Source: Paracoccus sp. SMMA_5_TC (lineage in GTDB: Bacteria; Pseudomonadota; Alphaproteobacteria; Rhodobacterales; Rhodobacteraceae). From it: a DNA stretch of 64,000 bases. The notes below the pieces were generated by a model, which saw nothing but the letters and a program-made list of their open reading frames with translations, was not told where the DNA came from and did no database searches. Position 1 is the first letter of the stretch; each line of letters opens with the position of its first letter. Where the stretch lies: NCBI RefSeq assembly GCF_009696685.2, contig NZ_CP102355.1, positions 1,909,501 to 1,973,500 on the forward strand, in the 5' to 3' direction. The translations under genes and the position numbers were made by a program. Of this stretch, positions 1 to 8,768 are shown piece after piece.

Positions 1-19
1 CCGAACAAGGAGTGATCCG

Positions 20-1021
20 ATGGGTGCCCTGACCCTGAGCCAAGTGACCAAATCCTTTGGTGCGACCGATGTCATCAAGGGTGTCGACCTGCAGGTCGAT
101 GACGGAGAGTTCTGCGTCTTTGTCGGCCCTTCGGGCTGCGGCAAGTCGACCCTGCTGCGCATGATTGCCGGGCTTGAGGATGTGACCTCGGGCGATGTGC
201 GGATCGATGGCGCGCGCATCAACGACCTGGCCCCGGCAAAGCGTGAAATCGCCATGGTGTTTCAAAGCTATGCGCTTTATCCGCATCTGACGGTGCGCGA
301 GAACATGGGCCTGGCGCTGCGCCAGGCGGGCGTCAGCCGTGACCGCATCACCCAGGCCACCGACAAGGCGGCGGCGATGCTGTCGCTGGGCCATCTGATG
401 GACCGGCGTCCCAGCGAGATGTCGGGCGGCCAGCGTCAGCGCGTGGCCATCGGCCGCGCAATCGTGCGCACGCCGAAACTGTTCCTGTTCGACGAGCCGC
501 TGTCGAACCTGGACGCGGCGCTGCGCGTGCAGACCCGGATCGAGATTGCGCGCCTGCACCGCGAACTGGGCGCGACGATGATCTATGTGACCCACGACCA
601 GGTCGAGGCGATGACCCTGGCCGACAAGATCGTGGTCTTGCGGGGCGGCGTGGTCGAACAGGTCGGCCGGCCGATGGATCTGTATAACGACCCCGACAAC
701 ACCTTTGTCGCCGGCTTCATCGGCAGCCCGCAGATGAACTTCCTCAAGGCGGGGGTGCTGGGGCTGCGTTCGGATACGCTGGGGATCCGTCCCGAACACC
801 TGACCATCGACGCGGGCGGGCAGGGCCAGATTGCCGGCCGCATCAGCCATGTCGAAAAGCTGGGCGGTGAAACGCTGGTCTATGTCAATGCGCCCGATCA
901 CGGGTTGCTGACGGTGCGGCTGTTCGGCGAACAGGATTATGCGGTGGACGAACAGGTGACGCTGGGCTTTCAGCCGGCGCGAGCCTATCACTTCGACGCC
1001 GAGGGCCGGCGCCTGCGCTGA
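20..1021 (+). CDS. Sugar/polyol ABC importer ATP-binding protein (MalK/UgpC type)
   Basis: This is the cytoplasmic ATPase of a CUT1-type carbohydrate ABC importer. The 333-residue protein shows Walker A GPSGCGKST (about 36-44), Q-loop Gln82, signature MSGGQ (134-138), Walker B LFLFDEP (154-160) and the H-loop His192. A C-terminal TOBE-like regulatory domain follows residue 235, as in MalK and UgpC, though 333 residues is slightly short for the family. The start at 20 is supported by AAGGAG at 7-12. The bases just before it, ending in TGA at 13-15, could be the last codons of an upstream permease gene, so this is probably the final gene of an importer operon lying outside the window. The transported sugar cannot be inferred from the ATPase alone. 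Confidence 0.93.
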   Translation: MGALTLSQVTKSFGATDVIKGVDLQVDDGEFCVFVGPSGCGKSTLLRMIAGLEDVTSGDVRIDGARINDLAPAKREIAMVFQSYALYPHLTVRENMGLALRQAGVSRDRITQATDKAAAMLSLGHLMDRRPSEMSGGQRQRVAIGRAIVRTPKLFLFDEPLSNLDAALRVQTRIEIARLHRELGATMIYVTHDQVEAMTLADKIVVLRGGVVEQVGRPMDLYNDPDNTFVAGFIGSPQMNFLKAGVLGLRSDTLGIRPEHLTIDAGGQGQIAGRISHVEKLGGETLVYVNAPDHGLLTVRLFGEQDYAVDEQVTLGFQPARAYHFDAEGRRLR

Positions 1022-1069
1022 ACCGGCACGGTCAGCGGCGCCAATTTCGCTTGACGCGGTTTTGCCCCC

Positions 1070-2431
1070 ATGGCTACCCCCGCAAGGATGGATGCAAGCG
1101 GGGGTGGAACCTTGGATGACCAGGCAAGACGGCTGCGGGTGCTGATCATCGCCGAGGCGGCCAACCCCGAATGGGTCTCGGTGCCGCTGGTGGGCTGGTC
1201 GCTGGCCGCGGCGCTGCGCGAGCGCGCCGATGTCCATATCGTCACCCAGGTCCGCAACCGCGAGGCGATCCTGCGCGCGGGCCTGGTCGAGGGGCGGGAT
1301 TTCACCGCCATCGACAGCGAGCGGCTGGCCGCGCCGATGTGGCGGCTTGCCGAGCGGCTCAGCTTTGGCAAGGGCGTCGGCTGGACGATGAAGACCGCCG
1401 TGACCACGCTGGGCTACGGCTACTTTGAACGCCTGGTCTGGCGCCAGTTCGGTGACCGCATCCGCGCCGGCGCCTATGACCTGGTGCATCGCATCACCCC
1501 GCTGACGCCCACCGCCAACAGCCTGCTGGCGCCGCGCTGCCGCCGGGCGGGGGTGCCCTTCGTGCTGGGGCCGCTGAATGGCGGCGTTCCGTGGCCGCGC
1601 GGATTTGACAGCGAACGGCGGCGGGAACGGGAATGGCTGTCCTATGTCCGCGGCGCCTACAAGGCATTGCCGGGGCGGGGGGCGATGCTGCGCGATGCCG
1701 CGGCGATCCTGTGCGGGTCGCTGCACACGCGCAGCGAAATTCCGGCGCGTTTTCAGCACAAGACCATCTGGCTGCCCGAAAATGCCATCGATCCGGCGCG
1801 CTTTGCGCTGCGCGCGCCGCAACCGGGCCGCCTGCCGCTGCGCGGCTGCTTCATCGGCCGTCTGGTCCCCTACAAGGGCGCCGACATGGCGATCGAGGCG
1901 GCGGCGCCGCTGTTGCGGGCCGGGCTGCTGACGCTGGACGTGATCGGCGATGGCCCGCAGGCGGATGACCTGCGCGATCTGGTGGCGCGCGAGGGCTTGG
2001 GTCAGGCGGTGCAGCTGCGCGGCTGGGTCGAACATGGCCAGGTGCAGACCATCGCCGCGCAGTCGCAGTTGCTGATCTTTCCTTCGGTGCGCGAGTTCGG
2101 CGGCGGCGTCGTGCTCGAGGCGATGGCGCTGGGCGTGGTGCCGGTGGTGGCCGATTACGCCGGGCCGGGCGAGCTGGTCGATGACGCCACCGGCTATCGC
2201 ATTGCCATGGGCAGCCGCGAACAGATCGTGGCCGGGCTGCGCGCGCGGCTGCAGGCGATCGCCGAAGATCCCTCGGGGCTGCCGGTGATGGCCGAGGCGG
2301 CGCGCGACCGGGCGCTGCGCGATTTCACCTGGCCCGCCAAGGCGGCGCAGGTCGAACGCATCTGGCGGGCTGTGCTGGCGGGTGCGCCGCTGCCGCAGGA
2401 ACTGCCGTTGCCGCGCCGGGCTGGCGCATAG
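1070..2431 (+). CDS. GT-B glycosyltransferase, family 4-like
   Basis: This is a predicted cytoplasmic retaining glycosyltransferase of the GT-B fold. The 453-residue protein has an N-terminal acceptor half beginning with LRVLIIAEA and a C-terminal donor-binding half. The C-terminal half includes CFIGRLVPYKGADMAIEAA, DVIGDGPQ and the EX7E-type stretch around EFGGGVVLEAMALG. Acceptor and donor are unknown; family members build exopolysaccharide, LPS or glycolipids. The start is uncertain. ATG at 1070 is used, but in-frame ATG 1088 and TTG 1112 are alternatives, and the conserved fold only begins after about residue 20. A 7-bp inverted repeat (1077-1083/1098-1104) lies inside the first codons. 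It follows the ABC ATPase by 48 bases and could be co-transcribed. Confidence 0.85.
   Translation: MATPARMDASGGGTLDDQARRLRVLIIAEAANPEWVSVPLVGWSLAAALRERADVHIVTQVRNREAILRAGLVEGRDFTAIDSERLAAPMWRLAERLSFGKGVGWTMKTAVTTLGYGYFERLVWRQFGDRIRAGAYDLVHRITPLTPTANSLLAPRCRRAGVPFVLGPLNGGVPWPRGFDSERRREREWLSYVRGAYKALPGRGAMLRDAAAILCGSLHTRSEIPARFQHKTIWLPENAIDPARFALRAPQPGRLPLRGCFIGRLVPYKGADMAIEAAAPLLRAGLLTLDVIGDGPQADDLRDLVAREGLGQAVQLRGWVEHGQVQTIAAQSQLLIFPSVREFGGGVVLEAMALGVVPVVADYAGPGELVDDATGYRIAMGSREQIVAGLRARLQAIAEDPSGLPVMAEAARDRALRDFTWPAKAAQVERIWRAVLAGAPLPQELPLPRRAGA
1077..1104 (+). repeat. 7-bp inverted repeat at the start of the glycosyltransferase gene
   Basis: CCCCCGC (1077-1083) and GCGGGGG (1098-1104) are perfect complements around a 14-base loop that contains the alternative ATG at 1088. 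There is no T-run after it, so it is unlikely to be an intrinsic terminator. It could hinder initiation at the upstream ATG or simply be a GC-rich coincidence. Confidence 0.4.
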
Positions 2432-2475
2432 GCGGATGTCGTGCCATGCTTGGGCCAATCAACCCGGGGAAGGCG

Positions 2476-3525
2476 ATGCGCGCACGACAGATCCTGACGG
2501 CAATGCTGACCGCGCTTGCGCTGCTGGCGGCGCTGCCGGCGGCGGCGCGGGAATGCGTGGGCTCGGACCTTTTCGCGCGCCTGCCCGCCACCGAACTGGC
2601 CGAACTGGATCGCCGGGTGGCGGCGGTGCCCTATCACCAGGGCCTGTTCTGGCAGGCGCGCAAGGGCGATCAGCGCGTCACCCTGATCGGCACCTATCAT
2701 TTCGCCGACCCCCGCCACGACCTGACCATGCGCCGCTTTGGCCCCGACATCGATGCCGCCGATGTGCTGCTGGTCGAGGCCGGCCCCGAGGAAGAGGCGC
2801 GGCTGACCGCAGCCATGACCAGGGATCCCGCCTTGCTGGTCGATGCCGATGGCCCGACCCTTCCCGAAAGGCTGAGCAAGCCCGAATGGCAGGCGCTTTC
2901 GGCCGCGCTCGAGGCGCGGGGCCTGCCGGCGGTGGTCAGCAGCCGGCTGCGGCCATGGTATGTGGCGGTGATGCTGGGGGTTTCGCCCTGCATGATGCGG
3001 TCGGTCAAGGATCAGGCCCGGGCAGGGGGGCTGGATCACCTGCTGATCGACCGCGCGCACGAAGCCGGCGTGCCCGTGCGCGCGCTTGAACCCTGGGACA
3101 CGGTGCTGACCCTGTTTCAGGGCATGACCCCGCAGCAGGAAATCGACATGATCCGCGCGGCCATGCCGGCCGCCCAATATGCCGACGACTACGCCGCCAC
3201 CCTGGCCGACAGCTATTTTGCCGGCCAGAGCTGGCGCATCTGGGAATTCGGCCGCCATGACGCCTATCGCCATTCGGGCCTGAGCCGCGAACAGGTGGAC
3301 GCACAGATGCGCTTTGCCCGGGAACGGCTGATGGACGGGCGCAACGCCCGCTGGATCGGCCCGATCGAACAGGCGGCGCAGGCGGCCGCCGCGCGCGGCA
3401 AGGGCGTGGTGGTGGGATTTGGCGCGCTGCACTTGCCGGGCGAAGGCGGGGTGCTGCGCTTGCTGGAACGGGCGGGCTGGACAATCAGCCCCCTTGATCT
3501 GAAAGGGACCGGGCATGGCGGATGA
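2476..3525 (+). CDS. TraB/GumN family protein, secreted or periplasmic
   Basis: The product belongs to the TraB/PrgY/GumN family, which shares a Tiki-like metalloprotease fold; the substrate in bacteria is generally unknown. ATG 2476 is chosen over the upstream in-frame ATG 2446. It has GGGGAAGG at 2467-2473 and gives a clean signal peptide (RQILTAMLTALALLAALPAAA). The 349-residue protein shows the family motifs GTYHFADPRHD near the N terminus of the mature part, LLVEAGPEEE, and the C-terminal FGALHLPGEGGVLRLLERAG. It overlaps the next gene by 11 bases, which suggests translational coupling. No transmembrane anchor is seen beyond the signal peptide. Confidence 0.88.
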   Translation: MRARQILTAMLTALALLAALPAAARECVGSDLFARLPATELAELDRRVAAVPYHQGLFWQARKGDQRVTLIGTYHFADPRHDLTMRRFGPDIDAADVLLVEAGPEEEARLTAAMTRDPALLVDADGPTLPERLSKPEWQALSAALEARGLPAVVSSRLRPWYVAVMLGVSPCMMRSVKDQARAGGLDHLLIDRAHEAGVPVRALEPWDTVLTLFQGMTPQQEIDMIRAAMPAAQYADDYAATLADSYFAGQSWRIWEFGRHDAYRHSGLSREQVDAQMRFARERLMDGRNARWIGPIEQAAQAAAARGKGVVVGFGALHLPGEGGVLRLLERAGWTISPLDLKGTGHGG

Positions 3526-3850
3526 TCTGTGGCGCGAGGAACGCGATTTCTGGCTGGCCGGGGTGGCCGAGGCCGCCCGCAAGCTGGACGAGGCCTGCCT
3601 GATGGCCTTTGCCGGCACCGGCATCCTGACGCGCCGGCGGGTCGTCGAAAGCCTGTCCGCGGTGCCGCGCTGGCAGGAAATCACCATGACCGACCGCGCC
3701 AGCATCGAAACCGACGATCTTTGCGTTCTGGCCTATCGCGCCACCGCGCGGCGACCGGGGGCCGACACCTATCGCGCGATCTGCACCACCACCTGGATCC
3801 GCCGCGACGGCGACTGGCGCATCGTCCAGCACCAGCAGACGGCCGTCTGA
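3515..3850 (+). CDS. SnoaL/NTF2-like (DUF4440-type) small protein
   Basis: This 111-residue protein has the pattern of an NTF2-like fold: a helical N terminus (WLAGVAEAARKLDEACL) followed by strands ending in TWIRRDGDWRIVQHQQT, the typical last strand of DUF4440 and SnoaL-like proteins. These folds bind small molecules or act as small enzymes, but nothing here identifies a ligand. It begins inside the 3' end of the TraB/GumN gene, so the two are probably made together. About 120 bases without a gene follow before ppaC. Confidence 0.75.
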   Translation: MADDLWREERDFWLAGVAEAARKLDEACLMAFAGTGILTRRRVVESLSAVPRWQEITMTDRASIETDDLCVLAYRATARRPGADTYRAICTTTWIRRDGDWRIVQHQQTAV

Positions 3851-3971
3851 AGGCTTGCTGATCGCCTGGCTTGCGGTCCGGTCGCCGGGTCATCTTTGCC
3901 GGTTGATAGACATTCCCGGGGGCGCGGCCTATAACCCGGCCGGATTTTCCGCCTAGCCCAAGGGATCAACC

Positions 3972-4892
3972 ATGATCAAGGTTTTCGGCCACAAGGCCCC
4001 CGATACCGATTCGACCGGCTCGCCCATCATCTGGGCCTGGTATCTGTCCGAGGTGCGCAAGCAGCCTGCCGAGGCGGTCCTGCAGGGCGAACCGAACACC
4101 GAAGCCGCCTGGATGCTGACCAAATGGGGTCTGGCCAAGCCGCAGATCATCGCGGATGTGGCGGCGGGCGATCAATGCGTGGTGGTCGACACCAACAACC
4201 CCGCCGAACTGCCCGCCTCGATCAACGAGGCGGATGTGATCGAGATCATCGACCACCACTTGCTGGCCGGCGGCATCCGCACCCGCCTGCCCATCAACAT
4301 CACCATTCGTCCGCTGGCCTGCACCGCCACCATCATGCATGACCTGATGGGTGACGAGGCGCTGGCCCGCGCACCCCGCGCGATCAAGGGCGCGATGCTG
4401 ACCTGCATCCTGTCCGACACGCTTGAGTTCCGCAGCCCGACCACCACCGCGCATGACCGCTTCGTGGCCGAGAAGCTTGCCGCCGATCTGGGCATTTCCA
4501 TTCCGGCCTATGCGGCGGAAATGTTTGCCGCGAAATCCGACGTTTCCGCCTTTACCGAAGAGGCGCTGCTGCGGATGGACAGCAAGGAATATGAACTGGG
4601 CGGCAAGCAGCTGCGCATCTCGGTCCTGGAAACCACCGCGCCGCAGGTGGTTCTGGACCGCAAGGGCGCGCTGATGGCTGCGATGCCCGGCGTTGCCGCC
4701 GCCGATGGCGCCGACGAAGTGCTGCTGTTCATCGTCGATATCCTGAAGGAACAGGCAACGCTGCTGGTCCCCAATGATTTCGTCAAGGCCGTTGCCGAGA
4801 AAAGCTTCAACGCGACCGTTACCGGCGACACCGTGGTGCTGCCCGGCATCATGTCCCGGAAAAAGCAGATCATTCCGGCCCTGACCGTCTGA
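3972..4892 (+). CDS. ppaC: Manganese-dependent inorganic pyrophosphatase
   Basis: This is a family II pyrophosphatase hydrolysing PPi to phosphate in the cytoplasm, pulling biosynthetic reactions forward. The 306-residue length matches the family. The N-terminal DHH domain has the metal ligands His7, Asp11 and Asp13 (GHKAPDTD), Asp73 (DTNNP), the DHH motif (94-96) and Asp149. The C-terminal DHHA2 domain ends with the substrate-binding SRKKQ motif. Family II enzymes are less common than family I in Proteobacteria but occur in Rhodobacterales. ATG 3972 starts directly at the conserved MIKVFGHK. The gene is followed 19 bases later by a HAD phosphatase. Confidence 0.95.
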   Translation: MIKVFGHKAPDTDSTGSPIIWAWYLSEVRKQPAEAVLQGEPNTEAAWMLTKWGLAKPQIIADVAAGDQCVVVDTNNPAELPASINEADVIEIIDHHLLAGGIRTRLPINITIRPLACTATIMHDLMGDEALARAPRAIKGAMLTCILSDTLEFRSPTTTAHDRFVAEKLAADLGISIPAYAAEMFAAKSDVSAFTEEALLRMDSKEYELGGKQLRISVLETTAPQVVLDRKGALMAAMPGVAAADGADEVLLFIVDILKEQATLLVPNDFVKAVAEKSFNATVTGDTVVLPGIMSRKKQIIPALTV

Positions 4893-4911
4893 ACCTCAAG
4901 AAAGGCTTCTC

Positions 4912-5781
4912 ATGACACAGATCATCCACGCACTTGACGATATTGCACGCAATTACGACGCGATTTTCTGTGACCTCTGGGGATGCCTGCACAATGGGGT
5001 GGCGGCCTATCCGGCCGCCGTCTCGGCCCTGCGCGACTTTCGCGCGGGTGGCGGCAAGGTGGTCCTGCTGACGAACGCCCCGCGCCCGCAGCGCTACGTT
5101 GCCGAACAACTGGACCGCATGAACGTGCCGCAGGATGCCTATGACGCCATCGTCACCTCGGGCGACGCGGCGCAGGATGCGATGTTCGCGGGCGCGGTCG
5201 GCCGGCGGGTCTGGGCAATCGCTCAGCCCAAGGACGAAGGTTTCTTTACCGATGTGCCGCCAGAGTGGCAGGACGCCGACCCGATCATCCGGGTGCCGAT
5301 GACCGAGGCCGAGGGCATCGTCTGCACGGGGCTGTTCGACGACGAAACCGAAACCCCCGACGATTACCGCACCCGCTTGATCCTGTGCCGCGAACGCGGG
5401 TTGCCGATGCTGTGCGCCAATCCGGATGTGGTGGTGGATCTGGGCGCCAAGCGGCTTTACTGCGCCGGGGCGCTGGCCGAACTGTATGAAGACCTTGGCG
5501 GCAAGGCGCTTTATTTCGGCAAGCCGCATCCGCCGATCTATGATCTGGCCCGCCGCCGGCTGGGCCTGGCCGAGGATGCGCGGGTGCTTGCGATCGGTGA
5601 CGGTATCGCCACCGACATCCAGGGTGCCCATGGCGAGGGGATGGATGCGCTTTTCGTGACCGGCGGTCTGGCGCACGATCAGTTCGGCCGCGACGTGGAA
5701 AACCCCGATCCCGAACGCTTGCGCGAGTGGCTGGCGCTGCGCAGCGAGAATCCGCGTTACAGCATCGGCCGCTTGCGCTGA
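4912..5781 (+). CDS. HAD superfamily subfamily IIA hydrolase (TIGR01459 type)
   Basis: This 289-residue cytoplasmic phosphatase-like protein belongs to the alphaproteobacterial HAD-IIA group TIGR01459. Motif I is AIFCDLWGCLHNG, with nucleophile Asp21 but Trp where most phosphatases have the second Asp; the group characteristically has D-x-W-G. Motif II is LTNAPRP (about 54-60). The C-terminal motifs include YFGKPHPPIYD and VLAIGDGIATDIQGA. The substrate is unknown. The ribosome-binding site AAGAAAGG lies just before the ATG. In related genomes this gene often sits near ribF, as it does here. Confidence 0.88.
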   Translation: MTQIIHALDDIARNYDAIFCDLWGCLHNGVAAYPAAVSALRDFRAGGGKVVLLTNAPRPQRYVAEQLDRMNVPQDAYDAIVTSGDAAQDAMFAGAVGRRVWAIAQPKDEGFFTDVPPEWQDADPIIRVPMTEAEGIVCTGLFDDETETPDDYRTRLILCRERGLPMLCANPDVVVDLGAKRLYCAGALAELYEDLGGKALYFGKPHPPIYDLARRRLGLAEDARVLAIGDGIATDIQGAHGEGMDALFVTGGLAHDQFGRDVENPDPERLREWLALRSENPRYSIGRLR

Positions 5782-5840
5782 TCGCCAGGAAACATTCTAA
5801 CATCCTCTGTCGCAAAAGCGTTATTTTATTGCCTTGAGAC

Positions 5841-5865
5841 TGCGATGCTGCTATGCAGCATCGCA
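5841..5865. promoter_or_regulatory. Perfect palindrome with CTGC-N3-GCAG core: candidate PhaR operator
   Basis: TGCGATGCTGC (5841-5851) and GCAGCATCGCA (5855-5865) form a perfect 11-bp inverted repeat around TAT, 17 bases before the phaJ ATG. The core CTGC-TAT-GCAG matches the TGC-rich CTGC-N3/4-GCAG motif known for PhaR, the PHB-sensing repressor of Paracoccus denitrificans. Its position, between an AT-rich promoter stretch (5810-5835) and the ribosome-binding site at 5870-5876, suits repression. The palindrome is seen directly; PhaR binding is inference. Confidence 0.7.
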
Positions 5866-5881
5866 TATCGGGGAGGATGGA

Positions 5882-6328
5882 ATGATGCTCGACAATCTTC
5901 CGCGCGGCACCATCGTCATCGAGGACATGGAAGTCGGCATGATGCGCTACCTGCAAAAGGTGGTGACGGACGAGGACATTGCGATGTTTGCGCAGGTCTC
6001 GACCGACCGTAATCCGGTGCATCTTGACGACGCCTATGCCCGAGACACGATCTTTCAGGGGCGCATCGCCCACGGCATGCTGACGGCCGGGCTGATTTCG
6101 GCGGTGATCGGCGAACAATTGCCAGGCCATGGCACCGTCTATCTGGGGCAGACGCTGAAATTCCTGGCGCCGGTGCGGCCGGGCGACATGGTCCGCGCCG
6201 AAGTGCAGGTCGAGGCCATCGATCATTCGCGGCGGCGGGTGACACTTGCAACGCGTTGTCTTGTCGGTGATACGGTCGTGCTGAAGGGTGAGGCCGTCGT
6301 TCTGGCGCCAAGCCGCAAATTCGACTGA
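5882..6328 (+). CDS. phaJ: MaoC-family (R)-specific enoyl-CoA hydratase, PhaJ-like
   Basis: The predicted reaction is hydration of 2-enoyl-CoA to (R)-3-hydroxyacyl-CoA, which can feed fatty-acid intermediates into polyhydroxyalkanoate. The 148-residue protein has the hot-dog fold hydratase motif with catalytic Asp42 and His47 (TDRNPVHLD), followed by GRIAHGML, close to the roughly 135-150 residues usual for PhaJ. ATG 5882 is preferred over ATG 5885 or upstream TTG 5834 because GGGGAGG lies at 5870-5876. A PhaR-type palindrome immediately upstream supports a role in the PHA cycle. Other MaoC proteins act on different acyl-CoAs, so the substrate is inferred. Confidence 0.85.
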   Translation: MMLDNLPRGTIVIEDMEVGMMRYLQKVVTDEDIAMFAQVSTDRNPVHLDDAYARDTIFQGRIAHGMLTAGLISAVIGEQLPGHGTVYLGQTLKFLAPVRPGDMVRAEVQVEAIDHSRRRVTLATRCLVGDTVVLKGEAVVLAPSRKFD

Positions 6329-6358
6329 CGGGCCGGGACCGGCCCAGCGGGGGCCATT

Positions 6359-7288
6359 TTGCGCATCCATAAGGACTGGAAGGCACTGCCGATCGACGCC
6401 CGTGGCGCCACGGTGGCCATGGGAAACTTTGACGGGGTGCATCTGGGGCATCGTTCGGTAATCGATACCGCGCGGGCTGCGGTTGCCGCGCCGCTGGGCG
6501 TCGTCACCTTCGAGCCGCATCCGAGGGAATATTTCGCACCTGCAGCGCCGCCGTTCCGTCTGATGAATGTCGAATCGCGGGCCAACAGGCTTGCGCGGCT
6601 GGGGGTCGAACATCTCTACCAGCTGCCGTTCGACGCAGTTCTGGCTGGTCTGACGCCCGAGGAATTTGCCAGACAGGTGCTGGTGCAGGGATTGGGCGTG
6701 CGACATGTCAGTGTCGGCGCCGATTTCTGTTTCGGCCGCCAACGCTCGGGCACGGCCGAGACCCTGTGCGATCTGGGGCGGCAGCTTGGCTTTGGCGTAA
6801 CCGTTGCGCCGCTGATCGGCGATGGCGGGGTGGAATACAGTTCGACCGCAATCCGTCAGGCGCTGGCGCAGGGGCGGCCGCGCGATGCGGAACGGATGCT
6901 GGGTCACTGGCATCGCATCGATGGCGAGGTGCTGCACGGCGACAAGCGCGGCCGCGACCTGGGCTATCCCACCGCCAACATGTCGATGGACGGCCTGCAT
7001 CTGCCGCGGCTGGGGGTCTATGCGGTGCTGGTCGATGTGCTGACCGGGCCCGAACGGGGCAGTTACAAGGGCGTGGCCAGCCTGGGCGTGCGGCCGATGT
7101 TCGGCGAGAACCGCCCCAATCTCGAGGTGCATATCTTCGACTTTTCGGCCGATCTTTATGGCCAGCACCTGTCGGTGGCGCTGATCGACTATCTGCGTCC
7201 CGAGGAAAAATTCGACAGCCTGACGGCGCTGATTCGCCAGATGGACCAGGACAGCGCCCGCGCGCGCGAGATTCTGGCGACCCGCTGA
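6359..7288 (+). CDS. ribF: Bifunctional riboflavin kinase / FAD synthetase
   Basis: The enzyme phosphorylates riboflavin to FMN and adenylates FMN to FAD. The 309-residue protein has an N-terminal nucleotidyltransferase domain with MGNFDGVHLGH (about 21-31) and SSTAIRQAL. The C-terminal kinase domain has KRGRDLGYPTANM at about residue 195 and LGVRPMF further on. The start is a TTG at 6359 with a GGGGG stretch upstream; no good ATG precedes the conserved region. The stop overlaps the next start as TGATG. Together with the YcgN-like gene and ltaE it forms a tightly packed plus-strand group. Confidence 0.94.
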   Translation: MRIHKDWKALPIDARGATVAMGNFDGVHLGHRSVIDTARAAVAAPLGVVTFEPHPREYFAPAAPPFRLMNVESRANRLARLGVEHLYQLPFDAVLAGLTPEEFARQVLVQGLGVRHVSVGADFCFGRQRSGTAETLCDLGRQLGFGVTVAPLIGDGGVEYSSTAIRQALAQGRPRDAERMLGHWHRIDGEVLHGDKRGRDLGYPTANMSMDGLHLPRLGVYAVLVDVLTGPERGSYKGVASLGVRPMFGENRPNLEVHIFDFSADLYGQHLSVALIDYLRPEEKFDSLTALIRQMDQDSARAREILATR

Positions 7289-7728
7289 TGCGTCCGCGAT
7301 TCTGGGAACTGCCCCTGAAAAGCCTGGACCCCGAGGAGTGGGAGGCATTGTGCGACGGCTGCGGCAAATGCTGCCTGAACAAGATCGAATACGAGGATAC
7401 CGGCGAGGTTGCATTTACCCGAGTCGCCTGCAAGTTGCTCGACGGTCAAACCTGCCGGTGTTCCAGCTATGCCAACCGCCATGAATTCGTTCCCGATTGT
7501 GTGGTGCTGACGCCGCACAAACTGAAACAGATTGCGTGGTGGCTACCTGCGACATGCGCCTATAGGTTGCGCGCCGAGGGCAAGCCGCTTTACGACTGGC
7601 ACTACCTGATTTCGGGGGATCGCGAATCGGTGCATCGTGCCGGCGCTTCGGTGCGGGGCTGGACCGTCAGCGAGCTTTCCGTGACCGAGGACGACTGGGA
7701 CGAGCATATCATCGAGGATCTTTCATGA
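7288..7728 (+). CDS. YcgN family cysteine-cluster protein (UPF0260)
   Basis: This 146-residue protein of the YcgN/UPF0260 family carries the N-terminal Cys cluster CDGCGKCC (Cys22, 25, 28, 29). Further cysteines at CRCSSYANR, PDC and PATCAYR suggest binding of a metal or Fe-S centre. Its biochemical function is not established. Start and stop are fixed by the overlaps: TGATG with ribF and ATGA with ltaE. Translational coupling on both sides is likely. Confidence 0.88.
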   Translation: MRPRFWELPLKSLDPEEWEALCDGCGKCCLNKIEYEDTGEVAFTRVACKLLDGQTCRCSSYANRHEFVPDCVVLTPHKLKQIAWWLPATCAYRLRAEGKPLYDWHYLISGDRESVHRAGASVRGWTVSELSVTEDDWDEHIIEDLS

Positions 7729-8768
7729 ACTTCTGCTCGGACAATGCGGGGGCGGTGCATCCTCGCATCATGGAGGCGCTGGCGGCGGCCAATGACGGGC
7801 ATGTGCCCGCCTATGGCCAGGATCGCCTGACGGCCGCCGCCGCCGACCGCCTGCGCGAGGTGTTCGACGCGCCGCAGGCGGCGGTGCATTTCCTGGCCTC
7901 GGGGACGGCGGCCAATGCGCTGGCGCTGGCACTGGTCGCACCGGGCTGGGGCAAGGTCATCTGCCATGCCGACGCCCATATCCAGACCAGCGAAACCGGC
8001 GCGCCCGAGTTCATGACCGGCGGTGCCAAGCTGATCCCGGTGTCGGGCGCCTGCGGCCGCATCGGCGCCGATGCCCTGGCCGAAACCCTCGCCGCTCACG
8101 CCCGCGACGGCGTTCATGGCGGGCAGGTGGCGGCGCTGTCGCTGACCAATGCCACCGAATGGGGCACCATCTATCGTCCTGACGAAGTGGCGGCCTTGGC
8201 CGAGATTGCCCATGCCAATCGGCTTGCGGTGCATATGGACGGCGCACGTCTTGCCAATGCCCTGGCCAGCCTGGACGTGGCGCCGGCCGATGTAACCTGG
8301 CGGGCAGGGGTCGACATCCTGTCGCTGGGCGCGACCAAGAACGGCTGCATGGCGGCCGAGGCGGTGATGATCTTTGATCCGGCGCGCTCGGAGGAGTTCG
8401 AGTTCCGCCGCAAGCGCGCCGGGGCGCTGCTGTCCAAGCACCGCTATCTGGCGGCGCAGATACTGGCCTGGCTGGATGGCGACCTGTGGCTGCAACTGGC
8501 CCGACACGCCAATGCCATGGCGCGTGAACTTGGGTTGGGGCTGGCACGACTGCCGGGGGTGCGCATCGATCAGCGTGTCGAAGCGAACGCGGTCTTTGCG
8601 ACGCTGCCCAGGGCACTGCATCACCGCGCCCTGCAGGCGGGACTTTGTTACCACCTGTGGCCGCACAGCCAGCCTGAAAGCGGCGACGACCCGGTTTCGG
8701 TGCGCCTGGTCTGCGGCTGGGACACCCGGCTGGAGGATGTGACCGCAGCGCTGTCCGCGCTTAGCTGA
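7725..8768 (+). CDS. ltaE: Low-specificity L-threonine aldolase (beta-eliminating lyase family)
   Basis: This PLP enzyme of fold type I is predicted to cleave L-threonine or L-allo-threonine to glycine and acetaldehyde. The 347-residue protein shows FCSDNAGAVHP at the N terminus, the family HMDGARLANA segment and the PLP lysine at about residue 205 in LGATKNG. The ATG overlaps the previous stop by four bases. Its 3' end overlaps the convergent pncC by 8 bases (8761-8768), leaving no room for a classical terminator. Related family members include phenylserine aldolases, so the natural substrate is not certain. Confidence 0.9.
   Translation: MNFCSDNAGAVHPRIMEALAAANDGHVPAYGQDRLTAAAADRLREVFDAPQAAVHFLASGTAANALALALVAPGWGKVICHADAHIQTSETGAPEFMTGGAKLIPVSGACGRIGADALAETLAAHARDGVHGGQVAALSLTNATEWGTIYRPDEVAALAEIAHANRLAVHMDGARLANALASLDVAPADVTWRAGVDILSLGATKNGCMAAEAVMIFDPARSEEFEFRRKRAGALLSKHRYLAAQILAWLDGDLWLQLARHANAMARELGLGLARLPGVRIDQRVEANAVFATLPRALHHRALQAGLCYHLWPHSQPESGDDPVSVRLVCGWDTRLEDVTAALSALS

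Noticed and set aside
1077..1104. Terminator after the ABC ATPase gene
   Set aside because: The hairpin lies within the next coding region and lacks a T-run.
5285..7414. A 709-codon minus-strand frame across the HAD, phaJ and ribF genes
   Set aside because: No recognisable motifs, and the plus strand carries three well-defined genes there.
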